Counted from the first letter of the stretch, positions 36,018 to 45,782 are shown. The stretch is DNA of 64,000 bases from Yersinia hibernica (GCF_004124235.1 NZ_CP032487.1:1550001-1614000); one strand, 5' to 3'. Numbers and translations: made by a program. The notes: generated from the sequence alone by a model not told the origin.

Positions 36018-36251
36018 ATGAAAAAAGTCTCAATCATTGCTCAGTGCTTAATTAATGCTAAGAGTTTCAGTGAGATGTCCGAAGCTGAATCCTCGATAAA
36101 AAAGGTTTTCAACGACAGTTACGCCGAACACTCGTTTGATGAATGGAATACTGATGTTTCTACGTTGAGTGCAAACCGTATTATCAGCCTGGTGGCTGGT
36201 GCTTCCAAAGTTCGGGTCAGAGGGTTGATCCAAGAATTATGGAACCACTGA
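36018..36251 (+). CDS. Conserved small protein, function unknown
   Basis: 77 residues, cytoplasmic, no motif recognised (MKKVSIIAQCLINAKSFSEM...LIQELWNH). AAGGATAAAAC precedes the ATG, and TGTGCTACACTATG just upstream could be a -10 region. Single gene. Confidence 0.5.
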   Translation: MKKVSIIAQCLINAKSFSEMSEAESSIKKVFNDSYAEHSFDEWNTDVSTLSANRIISLVAGASKVRVRGLIQELWNH

Positions 36252-36329
36252 TCCCAGACCTAGGGTTTTCAATAACCTGCTTACCATTTCACTACGCCAA
36301 GCATGCCAGCCATGCTGCGTGGTGAATGT

Positions 36330-36478
36330 TTATCCCCTGTATCTTTCTATTTCCTGCTTGTTTCGTTCTATTATTTCCTGCCACCCCGGCTTTTCTACTG
36401 AGTGAAAGTTGATTCGGTAAAAATAATCTGTGTAACGCTGGTCACTCCACGGTTTAATGCTGCCGGTTAAGGTAATCT
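36330..36478 (-). pseudogene. Possible 3' remnant of a larger gene
   Basis: One minus-strand frame reads ITLTGSIKPWSDQRYTDYF and then VEKPGWQEIIERNKQEIERYRG before a stop. It looks like real protein but has no start, and a stop lies just before it. TGS-KPW recalls the end of family 8 glycosyltransferases, with low confidence. Confidence 0.25.
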
Positions 36479-36507
36479 AATGAGGTTGTATAACGCGGGG
36501 GGAGTGT

Positions 36508-36675
36508 ATGTCATTTATTGATAGCATTAGAAAGCTGATTAGCAGCGTCAATGTGAAAATTAAGTGCCCGGACTGTGGAGCGACATCAGAACAAAATACA
36601 GAAAAAGTGCATAAAAATACGGCATTAGTCTGCCCCAAATGCGGCTGCTTATTTTTGCCTAAAGACAAACATTAG
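36508..36675 (+). CDS. Small zinc-ribbon protein
   Basis: 55 residues. After a short helical start (MSFIDSIRKLISS), two CxxC knuckles (CPDC and CPKC, about residues 20-23 and 42-45) make a zinc ribbon. GGGGGGAG precedes the ATG by a few bases. The role is unknown; small zinc ribbons often bind nucleic acid or partner proteins. Its stop lies 11 bases from the stop of convergent yniD. Confidence 0.65.
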   Translation: MSFIDSIRKLISSVNVKIKCPDCGATSEQNTEKVHKNTALVCPKCGCLFLPKDKH

Positions 36676-36686
36676 TGGTGGTGAAA

Positions 36687-36794
36687 TTAGCCAAAGATCA
36701 TCGATGCCCACCGCAACAGCATTAATGCCCCACAGATGCAAAGTAGTACCACAAACATCTTCCAATGTTTTGCATGTAAGCGTTTGCTTGCCAT
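36687..36794 (-). CDS. yniD: Small membrane protein YniD
   Basis: 35 residues: basic N-terminus (MASKRLHAKHWKM) and one membrane helix ending LLRWASMIFG. This is nearly the E. coli YniD sequence (KHWKMVVVLL-ICGAM-LLRWAAMIWG) as I remember it. Single-pass inner membrane protein of unknown function, transcribed leftward and divergent from the ASCH gene. Confidence 0.75.
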   Translation of the reverse strand: MASKRLHAKHWKMFVVLLCICGALMLLRWASMIFG

Positions 36795-36969
36795 AGCCTT
36801 TATTTTACCTCGAGAGATTGGTTTGATTTGAAATTGTTTTGCGGGATTTATTTGTTTACCGCAATTTAGGTATAGTAGCGAAAATTTATGTTGATGCGAG
36901 AGTGAGTTTAGCGCGTTAACGTATAATATGAGCTGCATCAAGAATATTACGAATAGGAATACTGAAACT

Positions 36970-37353
36970 ATGGCTGCAATTCCACAAAAATACGAAAACG
37001 CGGAACGTTGGGCTTTTGGTGATACCGAGCAAGTGGCCGATGATTTATTGGCGTTGGTTCTCAATGGCACGAAAACGGCAACCTGTGCGGCATTAGATGA
37101 AGATGGCGTTCCACAGGTGGGCGATGTGTTTGTGGTGGTGAATGGCCGCAATCAGCCGGTATGTGCAGTTGAGTTGACTGATGTCGATTTGAAAACCTTT
37201 GATCAGGTTGATGAAGCACATGCTTTAGCTGAAGGCGATCGCACTTTGGCTTATTGGCGTAAAACGCAACAGCGCTTTTTTGAAGAATACGATATGTTTT
37301 CCCCTGATATGATGCTGATTTGTATGCAATTCAAAGTGCTAGAAACATTCTGA
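36970..37353 (+). CDS. ASCH-domain protein
   Basis: 127 residues from the ATG at 36970 (AGGAA about ten bases ahead; 36928 is an alternative). The ASCH signature is visible: LNGTKTATCAAL (about 31-42), VGDVFVVVNGRNQPVCAVELTDV and FEEYDMFSPDMMLICMQFKV. ASCH domains have a PUA-like fold and bind RNA; some remove acetyl groups from cytidine derivatives. Single gene. Confidence 0.75.
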   Translation: MAAIPQKYENAERWAFGDTEQVADDLLALVLNGTKTATCAALDEDGVPQVGDVFVVVNGRNQPVCAVELTDVDLKTFDQVDEAHALAEGDRTLAYWRKTQQRFFEEYDMFSPDMMLICMQFKVLETF

Positions 37354-37469
37354 TAGCGCGGTTTGTGCTATCAATAATACCATATTTTGGGCCAGCAGCT
37401 CATATAAAAATGTTCAAGAATAAACCGCCACTCATAAAATTTATCTATGGGTGACGGCGCTTTAAAGCA

Positions 37470-37712
37470 TTAAGTTACCCTCATTATCCAAGCGTCTTGC
37501 TGCCGGTCATAATGTTTTTTATAGAGCAGCTTGTCTTTGCCATCTAATGTCGCTGGAATACTGGTGTTTTCGTCCCAACCATCTAGCTGCATACACAATT
37601 CCGGATCCGATTTACACGGAATACTGATGGTATTTTCGCTTTTGTCCAGTGGTGCGGATAGCACTGCATCGTCAACTTCGAAATTTCTGATTTTTACCAC
37701 AGTTCTTCCCAT
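37470..37712 (-). CDS. yebV: YebV (DUF1480)
   Basis: 80 residues matching the DUF1480 family as remembered: IRNFEVDDA, TISIPCKSDPELCMQLDGWDENTSIPA and a C-terminus RQQDAWIMRV. Cytoplasmic, function unknown. In E. coli yebV lies next to the yebU-yebT-yebS cluster; here it is 14 kb from letAB. AAGGAG is well placed before the ATG. Confidence 0.8.
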   Translation of the reverse strand: MGRTVVKIRNFEVDDAVLSAPLDKSENTISIPCKSDPELCMQLDGWDENTSIPATLDGKDKLLYKKHYDRQQDAWIMRVT

Positions 37713-37826
37713 AAAGACTCCTTTCTGACCTGGTGGTATGAGGTGTGACCAGATTGGTCGCTTTATTGAGAATAGCCGAGGTTAAAAAAAGTGCCAGATT
37801 TTGTTGTTAAAAAAAGCAATGCGCTG

Positions 37827-39536
37827 TTAGCCAGGGAGTTCCGCTAAGTTAAACTGATTGCGCCCATTCTTTTTAGAATAGTAAAGCGCCTGATCAGCGG
37901 CGAGCATTAAATCGGCTTGATCAGTAATGCTGCTATGCAGATGGGATTGATAGACAGTGACACCAAGGCTTATGGTCACTTTGCGAAATTTACTTTCACT
38001 GTGTTTGATACCCATCGCCCGGATAGATTGCAAAATGTGCTCAGCAACCAAACTGGCCCCTTTTTGGTCAGTATCCGGCAAAATAGCTGCAAACTCCTCG
38101 CCACCATAGCGGGCAACAATATCCGTGCTGCGCTTCAATGATTTACGCAATGCTCGAGCCACTAGTCGTAGGCATGCATCACCTGAGATATGGCCATAGC
38201 AATCATTGAAATTTTTAAAGTAATCGATATCAATCATCAAAACCGCTAATGGTGAAGCTGAACGCCTTGCTCGCATAAATTCATGGGCTAGCACTTTTTT
38301 AAATTCCCGGCGATTAGGCAATTTAGTCAGCGAGTCGGTTCTGGCTTGAATTTCTAGGCGTCGGTTGGCCTTAATAAGCTTAAGTTCTAGTAACTTACGC
38401 TCATGGATATCTTCTGCAGTGCCGTACCAGCACTCGACATTACCGTGGTCATCTAGGCTGGGAACCGCGCGAATCCGCATCCAATTCCAGCCTTTTTCCA
38501 CATGGCAAAAACGTATTTCAACGTCAAGTGGCTCCTGTGTTTGGAGTGAGTGTTCCCAACTTATCAAAGTGGGGTGGCGGTCATCGGCATGGATGGTTCG
38601 CAACCATCGGTCAGCCAGGGCTTCTTCACGGGTTAAGCCGGTGATTTTTTCAAAGCGCGAGCTGATATTGGTGATCATTCCATCCGGCGAGGCCGTCCAA
38701 GGGATTTGTGGGTTCAGCTCTACCATATTGCGATAATGCTGTTTGCTACTGCGCAGCTTCTCTTCCATCTTTTTCAATGCGGATATATCAATCATGGCAA
38801 CAGACAGGCCACTTACCTGACCGCTCGGATAGCGGGCAACATTGATGCGCATGAAAAATACCCGTTGTTTATCCGGCATCTGAAACTCGGCATCAGGGAT
38901 GCTGTCGTTGCTGTAGGCTTTTAGCAGGGCGCTTTGCAAAATAGGGATGATACTGGGCAAAAAATCAGCCACTTTCTGGCCATTCACGTCACTGGTTTTT
39001 TGGCCTAATAACTCCGCCAGATAGTCATTTACCGTCAGATAGCGCAAGGCGGTATCGATAAAACATAAGCCGGCTGGGGCGCTGGAATAAATTGATTCCA
39101 ACTCAAACAGGCGTTTATGGGTGTCATGAGGTAACTCACTGAGATTACGGTCTATTCCCCGATAACCTTTGAATTCTCCCTTATCATCAAAAAGCGGAAT
39201 CCCGCTGCTTTCAACCAGCACTTCACTGCCGTCTGCTCGGATGTTTCGGTTTTGTAACCCCACAAAAGGGATTCGTTGTGCCACAATTTTGGCAAATATC
39301 TTACCCACCCGGTAAGCCTCATCTTCGGGCATGAAATCAAACGGAGTTTTACCGATAACCTCTTGAGGAAGGCGGCCCAGTAGTTCGATAGATTTTGCAG
39401 ATGAAAACGTATAACGGCCGGCAACATCAACTTCCCAGATCCAGTCTGAATTATTTTCGATGATATCCCGTAAGCTGTTCATTTCTTTTAACAGAGTAAT
39501 GTCAGCTGATTTTTCCCGATTTTCATAATCAGTCAT
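37827..39536 (-). CDS. PAS-GGDEF diguanylate cyclase
   Basis: 569 residues, no membrane segment. Three PAS/PAC sensory domains (about residues 20-140, 150-260, 270-385, with two FXGYRG/W-YGT PAC ends) precede a GGDEF domain with the intact active site RYGGEEF. An inhibitory-site RxxD (RSTD) lies five residues before it, so it should make cyclic di-GMP with product inhibition. The ATG at 39536 is chosen because AGGAG is eight bases ahead; the GTG at 39545 would overlap that site. It lies just upstream in sequence of a pilus operon. c-di-GMP control of attachment is a plausible link, not shown. Confidence 0.88.
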   Translation of the reverse strand: MTDYENREKSADITLLKEMNSLRDIIENNSDWIWEVDVAGRYTFSSAKSIELLGRLPQEVIGKTPFDFMPEDEAYRVGKIFAKIVAQRIPFVGLQNRNIRADGSEVLVESSGIPLFDDKGEFKGYRGIDRNLSELPHDTHKRLFELESIYSSAPAGLCFIDTALRYLTVNDYLAELLGQKTSDVNGQKVADFLPSIIPILQSALLKAYSNDSIPDAEFQMPDKQRVFFMRINVARYPSGQVSGLSVAMIDISALKKMEEKLRSSKQHYRNMVELNPQIPWTASPDGMITNISSRFEKITGLTREEALADRWLRTIHADDRHPTLISWEHSLQTQEPLDVEIRFCHVEKGWNWMRIRAVPSLDDHGNVECWYGTAEDIHERKLLELKLIKANRRLEIQARTDSLTKLPNRREFKKVLAHEFMRARRSASPLAVLMIDIDYFKNFNDCYGHISGDACLRLVARALRKSLKRSTDIVARYGGEEFAAILPDTDQKGASLVAEHILQSIRAMGIKHSESKFRKVTISLGVTVYQSHLHSSITDQADLMLAADQALYYSKKNGRNQFNLAELPG

Positions 39537-39755
39537 GATGCCCACTCCTGTTTAATCGCGGCTTTCCTTAAGTAGAAGTCTGTCGGCTATTATTTAAGCC
39601 CGCAGATTGTATAACAGGGACAGATTTAGTACAGTGCAATCGGAATTTTCTTATCTTTAAATTATTTCATGGCAATTATCACGCTGAGAAATAAAGGAAA
39701 ATAACTGCGTGTAATTTTCATTTTGGGGAAGTACTGTCCCTGACAAAATTAACAA

Positions 39756-40766
39756 TTAATACACAAGTACTAGGCTGACATTATCCTGATAGTTGCCGGG
39801 CGTCCGTTGGTTCTGACTGGGGTTAATCACGGCTTGATAAGGAACAAGTTGTGGATTGCCGGTGCCAGTCCCCGCCTGCATTGAGGTTGAATTCCATAGC
39901 GTGGTGCCTGATGCGCCCTGATACAGTTGATATTGCAAATAGTCAGTGACTGTGGAGGAACTTAATTTCATTTGTCGCCAATTGGCCACCGGGTTATCCC
40001 CAGCAGTGACATATGTATTAAAAGTCGAGCCTTTAGTGCAGGTGAGTGTGATATTTTGGCTGACAGGGTTGAATTGGCCGACTAAGGCAAAACTGCCAAA
40101 ATTTACATCTGGCGAGCTATTAATGGCGCAATCTTTATTGACCACCAAGGTGACAGTGACGGAGGAAACATCAGTGCCAGTGCCATTTCCTGTCCAGGAT
40201 CCTGCACAAATCCCCAAGGCACCTAACAGTTTACAAATATTGTAATGCCAAGCCAGATTAATAACATCGGTATAGGTTCCTGCACTGATATTGGTGCTGA
40301 TTACCCCGTTATTGCCGGTGCGGATATAGATAGGTAAATTTGCACTCAGAGTTCCTAAATTAATAGATAACAGATTTGAACCGCTATAATTCAACTGACT
40401 GCCGACCGCTAGCGCTGGGCTAAATGTGCCGGTGCGATAAATAGAGTATGGGATGAGGTCGCCCGCCGCGTTTTTGAGGTTAAGATTATTGGTCGTGCTG
40501 GATATTGTTGCCGCCAAGGTAAATGAGCCTAATAGCGAAATAGATATTAATGCTCCGGTGCATGCCATGGCCGTGGTTCCTTGAGCATTGACCGCCGTGG
40601 TATTGGCGGTCAATGATGAACTCGGTGGTAGGGTGACGGTGCCGGGCGAAAAAGTGCAAGAGTCAGCTTGGGCGGCGGGGGTAATAAGCCCGATGAGTAA
40701 TATCAGGATAGCGCCCATGACCGGGTGGTGATTGACACCCTTTGTTCCGATTCTATGCAGGATCAT
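39756..40766 (-). CDS. Csu-type pilus tip adhesin (spore coat U domains)
   Basis: 336 residues: signal peptide to about residue 35 (AQA/DS), then two SCPU domains (about 36-175 and 185-336), the second ending NVSLVLVY. The two-domain architecture and last position in a six-gene chaperone-usher operon fit CsuE, the tip adhesin of archaic (Csu) pili. It begins 22 bases after the usher stop. Confidence 0.8.
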   Translation of the reverse strand: MILHRIGTKGVNHHPVMGAILILLIGLITPAAQADSCTFSPGTVTLPPSSSLTANTTAVNAQGTTAMACTGALISISLLGSFTLAATISSTTNNLNLKNAAGDLIPYSIYRTGTFSPALAVGSQLNYSGSNLLSINLGTLSANLPIYIRTGNNGVISTNISAGTYTDVINLAWHYNICKLLGALGICAGSWTGNGTGTDVSSVTVTLVVNKDCAINSSPDVNFGSFALVGQFNPVSQNITLTCTKGSTFNTYVTAGDNPVANWRQMKLSSSTVTDYLQYQLYQGASGTTLWNSTSMQAGTGTGNPQLVPYQAVINPSQNQRTPGNYQDNVSLVLVY

Positions 40767-40788
40767 ATTTTCTCCGTTATTTCCGCCA

Positions 40789-43230
40789 TTATTGACACTT
40801 CAGGGTACCCATATCTTGTATTCCTGAACGGGCTTTCAGGGCGAACTGCAGATAGCAATAAGCACCATTATCCGCTCGGATTATTTTCAGTTTATTGTGT
40901 GGCTTTACTTGCTCAATGTAAGTCATTCCGTCCCAGCCGACATAACTGGCTGGTTGGGCACCCGAGGTAAATACTGGGCTACCTTTAGGTAAGTCTTTGC
41001 CGGATTCATCGGTAATACGCAGGGTGGCGGCGGTCATTTGCTCGAGTGGAAAGTCGACTAAGTAGCCGCTGCGTTCACTAATTGCCAAATTGCGCTCAAC
41101 CTCTGGCATGGAGACATCCGCCGGTAGGCTCATGGGGTCAATTTGGAATTTCGCCTGATAATAAGAAGTCACATTAGGAATTAATAAATAGCCATCATCA
41201 TTGGTGGTGCCTATCAACTGATTTTCGTAACTGACCGGAATTTGGCCAAAGCCACGGGTTGATACCAGTGCAAAAGCATCATTTATGGTGTTACTGGCAT
41301 ACACCCCATGGTTCATGACGACCACGGAACCACTCACTTCGCCCCAGCTCCGGTAGTCGCCAGTATTGCCATATACACCGACTCGGCTCTCCATCATCCG
41401 CGTGCGCCAAATGAGGTCAGCCTGTTGATAGCTGCTGTTTTCGCCGGTGCCATTCGCATAAGCCAGGTTCCAACCCAGCCCGCCGTTGGTCGGGGTCGCG
41501 CGGCTATAGTTGACCCGCTGGCTCCAGCTATTATTGGTGTCGCGTAGGCTACTGATGCTAGCCGCGCCCCAACCACCAAGAGGAATGCTGAACACCATCT
41601 GTGCGTTATAGCCTTTACTGCCCAACTCCCGGTTGACCGAGAGATAAAAGCTGGTATTGCCCAATACGGTGGTGCTGTAGCTCAGGTTCACCAGCCGCGT
41701 GCGCTCCCCCAATGCATCGCGCACATCAAAGTAACCTGAGCCGATAGACCCATATGCCCCCAATCCTAGGCTGCCGGTGATTTGGTCAGTCCGGCGACTG
41801 GGGCGGAATTCACTATTATAATTTGCAAGATCACCGTAGTTTTCACTGCGGTTAATACGCTGTGCATTTAGACTGAAAAATGCATTGCTATAGCTGTAGC
41901 CAAGTGAGTATTGATTACCGCGCCCTCCGTAGCGCTGAGTGGGGGACGATGGCAACGTATTGCTGTCGGTATCCGTGGGGGCTATCCCGCGGCCCAAAAC
42001 CTCATCACCAGCATGACTGATGCTGTAAGAACTGTTTAGCACGCCATAATTTCCGACCCGCAAACTGACGCCGCTGCCCGCGACATTTAACTGCTTGGCG
42101 ACATCAGACCGGCCTTCCAGTGTCAGCCAGGGCGTCGCACCGTAACGCAGCACTCCGCTAGCCACCGGCTCGCCGTAATCAGCAGAGCGAATACCGTAAT
42201 TTTGGCGCAACATGCCGCTCGACAGGCTGAAATCCCATAAACCGGGCTTGAGCAAATCACTGGCAACATAGAAGGGAATTGAGGTGCTGACTTGACGCCC
42301 TAAAGCATCAGTGGTGACCACGGTCGCCTGACCTGCGCCATTGATTCTAGGGCCATTATCAATGACAAAAGGGCCGGGATTAACAGCGGCAGATTGTGTT
42401 CTAAAGTTATCAATATAGAGATCAACAGTGCTGGGGATGGCAGCTTGGCCGGCAAATTGGGGCAGTGGATAAGTCACTAAATCTGGGCGGATGGCAAAAT
42501 TACGTGATATTTGCAGCCCCCCCAAACGTACTGAACTGCTCCACGCGAGTGAGCCGGTTATCAGGTCGCCAGCTGTGTAGCTTAGCATCTGATTTTCATC
42601 ATTTAATCGCCACTGAGTATCATAACGGACATACCCTTTTTCGACGGTAATATTATCGGTATCCGTCAAGTTAGCGCGATAAATTCCGGTGTTACTGATC
42701 AAACCGAAGCGGTCAAACAGGCGCTGCTCAGTCCAGGCTGACGTGTTGCTGGGTTGGCCACTATTATTCCCTTGGCTGGCATAAACATCATAATTCAATA
42801 ACAGGCCGAGACTGCTTTGAGCCCGCTGATAATCCTCGGTTGCGGCGCGGCTCACCCGCTGTTGAGGCAACCATTCGCTGGGGATATCAATGAGTAATTT
42901 CTGGCTGTCGCCTTGATAGGTAACATGCACTTTATCCATTGCATCAATAGCAACTTCCGCGCTATTTGACGTCGATGAGGGAAAACCCACCGCTTTTAAC
43001 TGCTCAGGCGTCAAATAATAGTGTCCGTCGCGATACACCACGGGCACCGCTTCGCCGAAGTTACGCCCATTGACCACCAGCTCAAGATATAAGGTGGTGT
43101 CAGGCATTACCGCGGCGGCGGGCGGCGGCGGCAAATCCCCCGCTTTTACCGTCAGTGGTATGAATGCAGGGAATATCATTGAGGCATACATCAATGTCAT
43201 AAATGGCGATAGCCTGAATTTGATAATCAT
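40789..43230 (-). CDS. Csu-type outer membrane usher
   Basis: 813-residue usher of the archaic chaperone-usher class. Signal peptide, then the N-terminal chaperone-binding domain (LYLELVVNGR), a 24-strand pore with plug, and a C-terminal domain ending GTLKCQ after CYLQFAL. Conserved usher strings such as FNSYSIS-like SYSISHAGDE and LVYRKTRV-like PNVTSYYQAKFQIDP are seen. It secretes and assembles the three SCPU subunits and the adhesin. Frame intact. Confidence 0.85.
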   Translation of the reverse strand: MIIKFRLSPFMTLMYASMIFPAFIPLTVKAGDLPPPPAAAVMPDTTLYLELVVNGRNFGEAVPVVYRDGHYYLTPEQLKAVGFPSSTSNSAEVAIDAMDKVHVTYQGDSQKLLIDIPSEWLPQQRVSRAATEDYQRAQSSLGLLLNYDVYASQGNNSGQPSNTSAWTEQRLFDRFGLISNTGIYRANLTDTDNITVEKGYVRYDTQWRLNDENQMLSYTAGDLITGSLAWSSSVRLGGLQISRNFAIRPDLVTYPLPQFAGQAAIPSTVDLYIDNFRTQSAAVNPGPFVIDNGPRINGAGQATVVTTDALGRQVSTSIPFYVASDLLKPGLWDFSLSSGMLRQNYGIRSADYGEPVASGVLRYGATPWLTLEGRSDVAKQLNVAGSGVSLRVGNYGVLNSSYSISHAGDEVLGRGIAPTDTDSNTLPSSPTQRYGGRGNQYSLGYSYSNAFFSLNAQRINRSENYGDLANYNSEFRPSRRTDQITGSLGLGAYGSIGSGYFDVRDALGERTRLVNLSYSTTVLGNTSFYLSVNRELGSKGYNAQMVFSIPLGGWGAASISSLRDTNNSWSQRVNYSRATPTNGGLGWNLAYANGTGENSSYQQADLIWRTRMMESRVGVYGNTGDYRSWGEVSGSVVVMNHGVYASNTINDAFALVSTRGFGQIPVSYENQLIGTTNDDGYLLIPNVTSYYQAKFQIDPMSLPADVSMPEVERNLAISERSGYLVDFPLEQMTAATLRITDESGKDLPKGSPVFTSGAQPASYVGWDGMTYIEQVKPHNKLKIIRADNGAYCYLQFALKARSGIQDMGTLKCQ

Positions 43231-43316
43231 CCCAGACCCTAACGTGTTGGCAGTTATTCCCGGTTATCAATGCACTAGCACTGCATTAATCAATAATGGC
43301 GCTCTATCCGGCCGGT

Positions 43317-44066
43317 TTATTGATGGGGGATAACTATAGGTTTAGGATTGCTATTCACTAGGGCAGTTAATGGCCCAGTACTGGCTGAAGCCGGAACTTG
43401 GAAACGCATTTCATTGCCCGGCAAAACATAGCCCATTAGCCCGCTATTCATGTTTCTATCTTGTAAGCTTACGCGGGAGATCCGGGCGTGGGTCTGCCCT
43501 TGATTGCGAATGGCCAGCCAGGTTTTACCGTTCTCTTGAATGATTTTGTAGCCGAGGCTCAGTGGGAAAAAGGTTGCCGGGTTATTGGCATCTTCAGCTT
43601 TCAGCCCCTCGCCATAGATAAACAGCGGGATGGAGTAGCGCATCTGAAATTTCAGCCCCATATTCAAATCCGGCGTGGCCGCGTCTTCATTGGGGTCTTT
43701 GCGCGGGATTTCATCAATCAGCACCCGGAATGCTTGCTCTTGGCCTGCGGGCACCTGGGTATTTTTAATCAGCCGAATCAACTGGCGCTTGCCGGGTAAA
43801 ATTGTCGCAACTGGCGGGCTGGCAAGGATGGCTGATTGATGACTGTAATCTTCCTGCCCCGCTTTTTGTTGCCACCCTAATACGCGAATTTGCATGTAAA
43901 CGGGCTGACTGTCTTTATTTTCCAGCCACAGCGCAGTGGCTTTCTCATGACTGTTTATCACCGGATCGATAGGCCAAATTAGCACCGAAGAGGCGGCGTA
44001 AAGTGAGCTGCTGGCCAATGTTGTCGCCGATAAAATCAGTAATGAGAGCGATGTTAATTTAATCAT
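43317..44066 (-). CDS. Csu-type periplasmic pilus chaperone
   Basis: 249 residues, PapD-like two-domain immunoglobulin fold. Signal peptide ends near YAA (residue 25). Then SSVLIWPIDPVI, a long RVLGW strand and LPGKRQLIRLI with basic residues for binding subunit C-termini. It delivers SCPU subunits to the usher encoded next. Position and length match CsuC. Confidence 0.85.
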   Translation of the reverse strand: MIKLTSLSLLILSATTLASSSLYAASSVLIWPIDPVINSHEKATALWLENKDSQPVYMQIRVLGWQQKAGQEDYSHQSAILASPPVATILPGKRQLIRLIKNTQVPAGQEQAFRVLIDEIPRKDPNEDAATPDLNMGLKFQMRYSIPLFIYGEGLKAEDANNPATFFPLSLGYKIIQENGKTWLAIRNQGQTHARISRVSLQDRNMNSGLMGYVLPGNEMRFQVPASASTGPLTALVNSNPKPIVIPHQ

Positions 44067-44112
44067 GGTGAACTCCTTGTCGATAAAGTACCCACATTAA
44101 ATAAAGAGTAAT

Positions 44113-44670
44113 TTAATAAGTGGCAGTCACTAATAAGGTATCTGTGTAATTTCCCGCCGTGGGCAGAGTGCTGGTGGCAAATAATTGCGCATATAAAATG
44201 ATCTGCTGTAATGTGCTATTCGCGCTAATGACTTGCGCGGCTCCGCCGTTACTGCCATTGCCCCAAATCACACTGCGGGCGCTGTCTTGGAATACTTGAT
44301 AAAATAGGTATTCGCCGGTGGCACTATTGAGTAACCGCCGACCCGCCGCGATATTGCCGGCAGTATTTGCACCACTATTTAGCGCCAAGGTAATGCTTGG
44401 TGTGCCACTGCATTGAATAATGATTGAACCGGCATTTTGGCTGGAGACAATATTAATTGCCGCTGACAATGACGAGACATTGCCAAAATTCAGGGTGCCA
44501 AAACTGCTGCTATCGGCAGTGCCACTCCCCAAAATACAGCCGGGTAATATTGTGGCTTTGACTGCGAAGGGGCTATTTAAGGTATCCCCATAACTATTAG
44601 CTATGGGCAAGCCCAGCAAACTCAGCACGAGTAATTGAATGAAGGTGGGGTAGAAACGGCTATGCATCAT
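44113..44670 (-). CDS. Spore coat U pilin subunit (minor)
   Basis: 185 residues. Signal peptide to about residue 28, then a single SCPU domain with paired Cys (PGCILGSG...IIQCSGTPSITLAL) and the strand-exchange C-terminus DTLLVTATY. GGAGG lies seven bases before the first ATG. Third subunit of the pilus operon, in the position of CsuB. Confidence 0.8.
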   Translation of the reverse strand: MMHSRFYPTFIQLLVLSLLGLPIANSYGDTLNSPFAVKATILPGCILGSGTADSSSFGTLNFGNVSSLSAAINIVSSQNAGSIIIQCSGTPSITLALNSGANTAGNIAAGRRLLNSATGEYLFYQVFQDSARSVIWGNGSNGGAAQVISANSTLQQIILYAQLFATSTLPTAGNYTDTLLVTATY

Positions 44671-44682
44671 ATTATTTCCTCC

Positions 44683-45240
44683 CTACCAGTTGACGGTGAC
44701 TTGAATTGTGTCGGTGTAAACGCCCGCCGCTGGCGTGCTTTGTACGGGGATCAGCCCATACACGGGCAGGGTAGTGGGTTGCCCGGAAGCAACTTGTGAT
44801 ACCCCCACGGTATTATTCCAAATGTGGCTATGAGCGGAGTCGGTATACAGGTTGTAATTCACATGTTGACTGCTCGGCCCCCCGGCCAAATAGCGACTAT
44901 TGACACTGCCGCTTTGCCCAGCACTGAGCAACACCGTAAAGCTGGTGTTTTTGCTGCATTGCACCGAAATTGCCCCGCCATTGGCCTGACCAATAACCGC
45001 TATCGGGGCGTTGAGCACGGTGGCGGAGCCAAAATTTAAGGTGCCAAAGGTGGTCGCGCCACTGACGGTGGTGCCCGCTATGCAGGTTGGCAATAAGGTG
45101 GCGTTGACGGTGATATTGGCGGTTTTAGAGACGGCATAAGCCGGATAAGTTCGCAGTAATAGCAGGCTGACGATAAGCCATAAAAGCCGTTTTTTATCGT
45201 CAGTCGCCAGCGAGCTATCCGGATAAGTGTCTAAGGTCAT
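44683..45240 (-). CDS. Spore coat U pilin subunit (minor)
   Basis: 185 residues from the ATG at 45240. The TTG at 45252 would overlap the upstream gene and is less likely. The signal region is preceded by an unusually long hydrophilic start (MTLDTYPDSSLATDDKKR). The SCPU domain has LPTCIAGTTV and ISVQCSKNTSFTVLL and ends DTIQVTVNW. Position of CsuA. Tightly packed with its neighbours. Confidence 0.78.
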   Translation of the reverse strand: MTLDTYPDSSLATDDKKRLLWLIVSLLLLRTYPAYAVSKTANITVNATLLPTCIAGTTVSGATTFGTLNFGSATVLNAPIAVIGQANGGAISVQCSKNTSFTVLLSAGQSGSVNSRYLAGGPSSQHVNYNLYTDSAHSHIWNNTVGVSQVASGQPTTLPVYGLIPVQSTPAAGVYTDTIQVTVNW

Positions 45241-45245
45241 ATTGG

Positions 45246-45782
45246 CTACCAATTGACAGTCACATTTACCGTATCGGTATAAGTGCTGACACTTGGCGTT
45301 GCTTGTACTGGCACTTCACTATAAACAGTCAGAGGAATGGCGGTACCTATCGCCGTCGCGGTGCCAGTGAGGAGGTCAGAGCCGGTAGTGCCCCATGCTT
45401 GGGAATACCCACTGTCTTTGAACAAATTATAATTAACAAACTCGCTGGTCCCGCCGGACAAACGGCGCTGGTTAGTCGATGCATGTGCACCATTATCAAT
45501 GCCAATATTGTAGGCGGTGCCGGCACTACAATATAAATTCAATGCGCCATTGGTGGTGCTGCTGTAGGGCTGCCTGATGCGGGTATTTAACGTTGAGACG
45601 GTGCCGAAGTTGATGGTGCCTAAATTGGTCAAGCCGCCAGGGGTGGTGCCATCATTGACATAACATCCGGTAATAATTGTCAGTGTTGCGCCCAATGTCC
45701 CAGTGACCGAGCCCGCACTTTCTACTGGCGGGGCTGACTGTAATAAAACCATAGCACCAAGAATAAGTAAGGTTTTCTTCAT
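45246..45782 (-). CDS. Spore coat U major pilin subunit
   Basis: 178 residues. The start at 45782 is chosen for AAGGA seven bases ahead. Signal peptide to about residue 22, then one SCPU domain (TGCYVNDGTT, LNLYCSAGTAYNIGI, C-terminus DTVNVTVNW). First gene of the operon, as csuA/B, and therefore probably the major rod subunit. Confidence 0.8.
   Translation of the reverse strand: MKKTLLILGAMVLLQSAPPVESAGSVTGTLGATLTIITGCYVNDGTTPGGLTNLGTINFGTVSTLNTRIRQPYSSTTNGALNLYCSAGTAYNIGIDNGAHASTNQRRLSGGTSEFVNYNLFKDSGYSQAWGTTGSDLLTGTATAIGTAIPLTVYSEVPVQATPSVSTYTDTVNVTVNW

Noticed and set aside
36048..36233. 61-residue minus-strand ORF
   Set aside because: Antisense to the better supported gene at 36018-36251.
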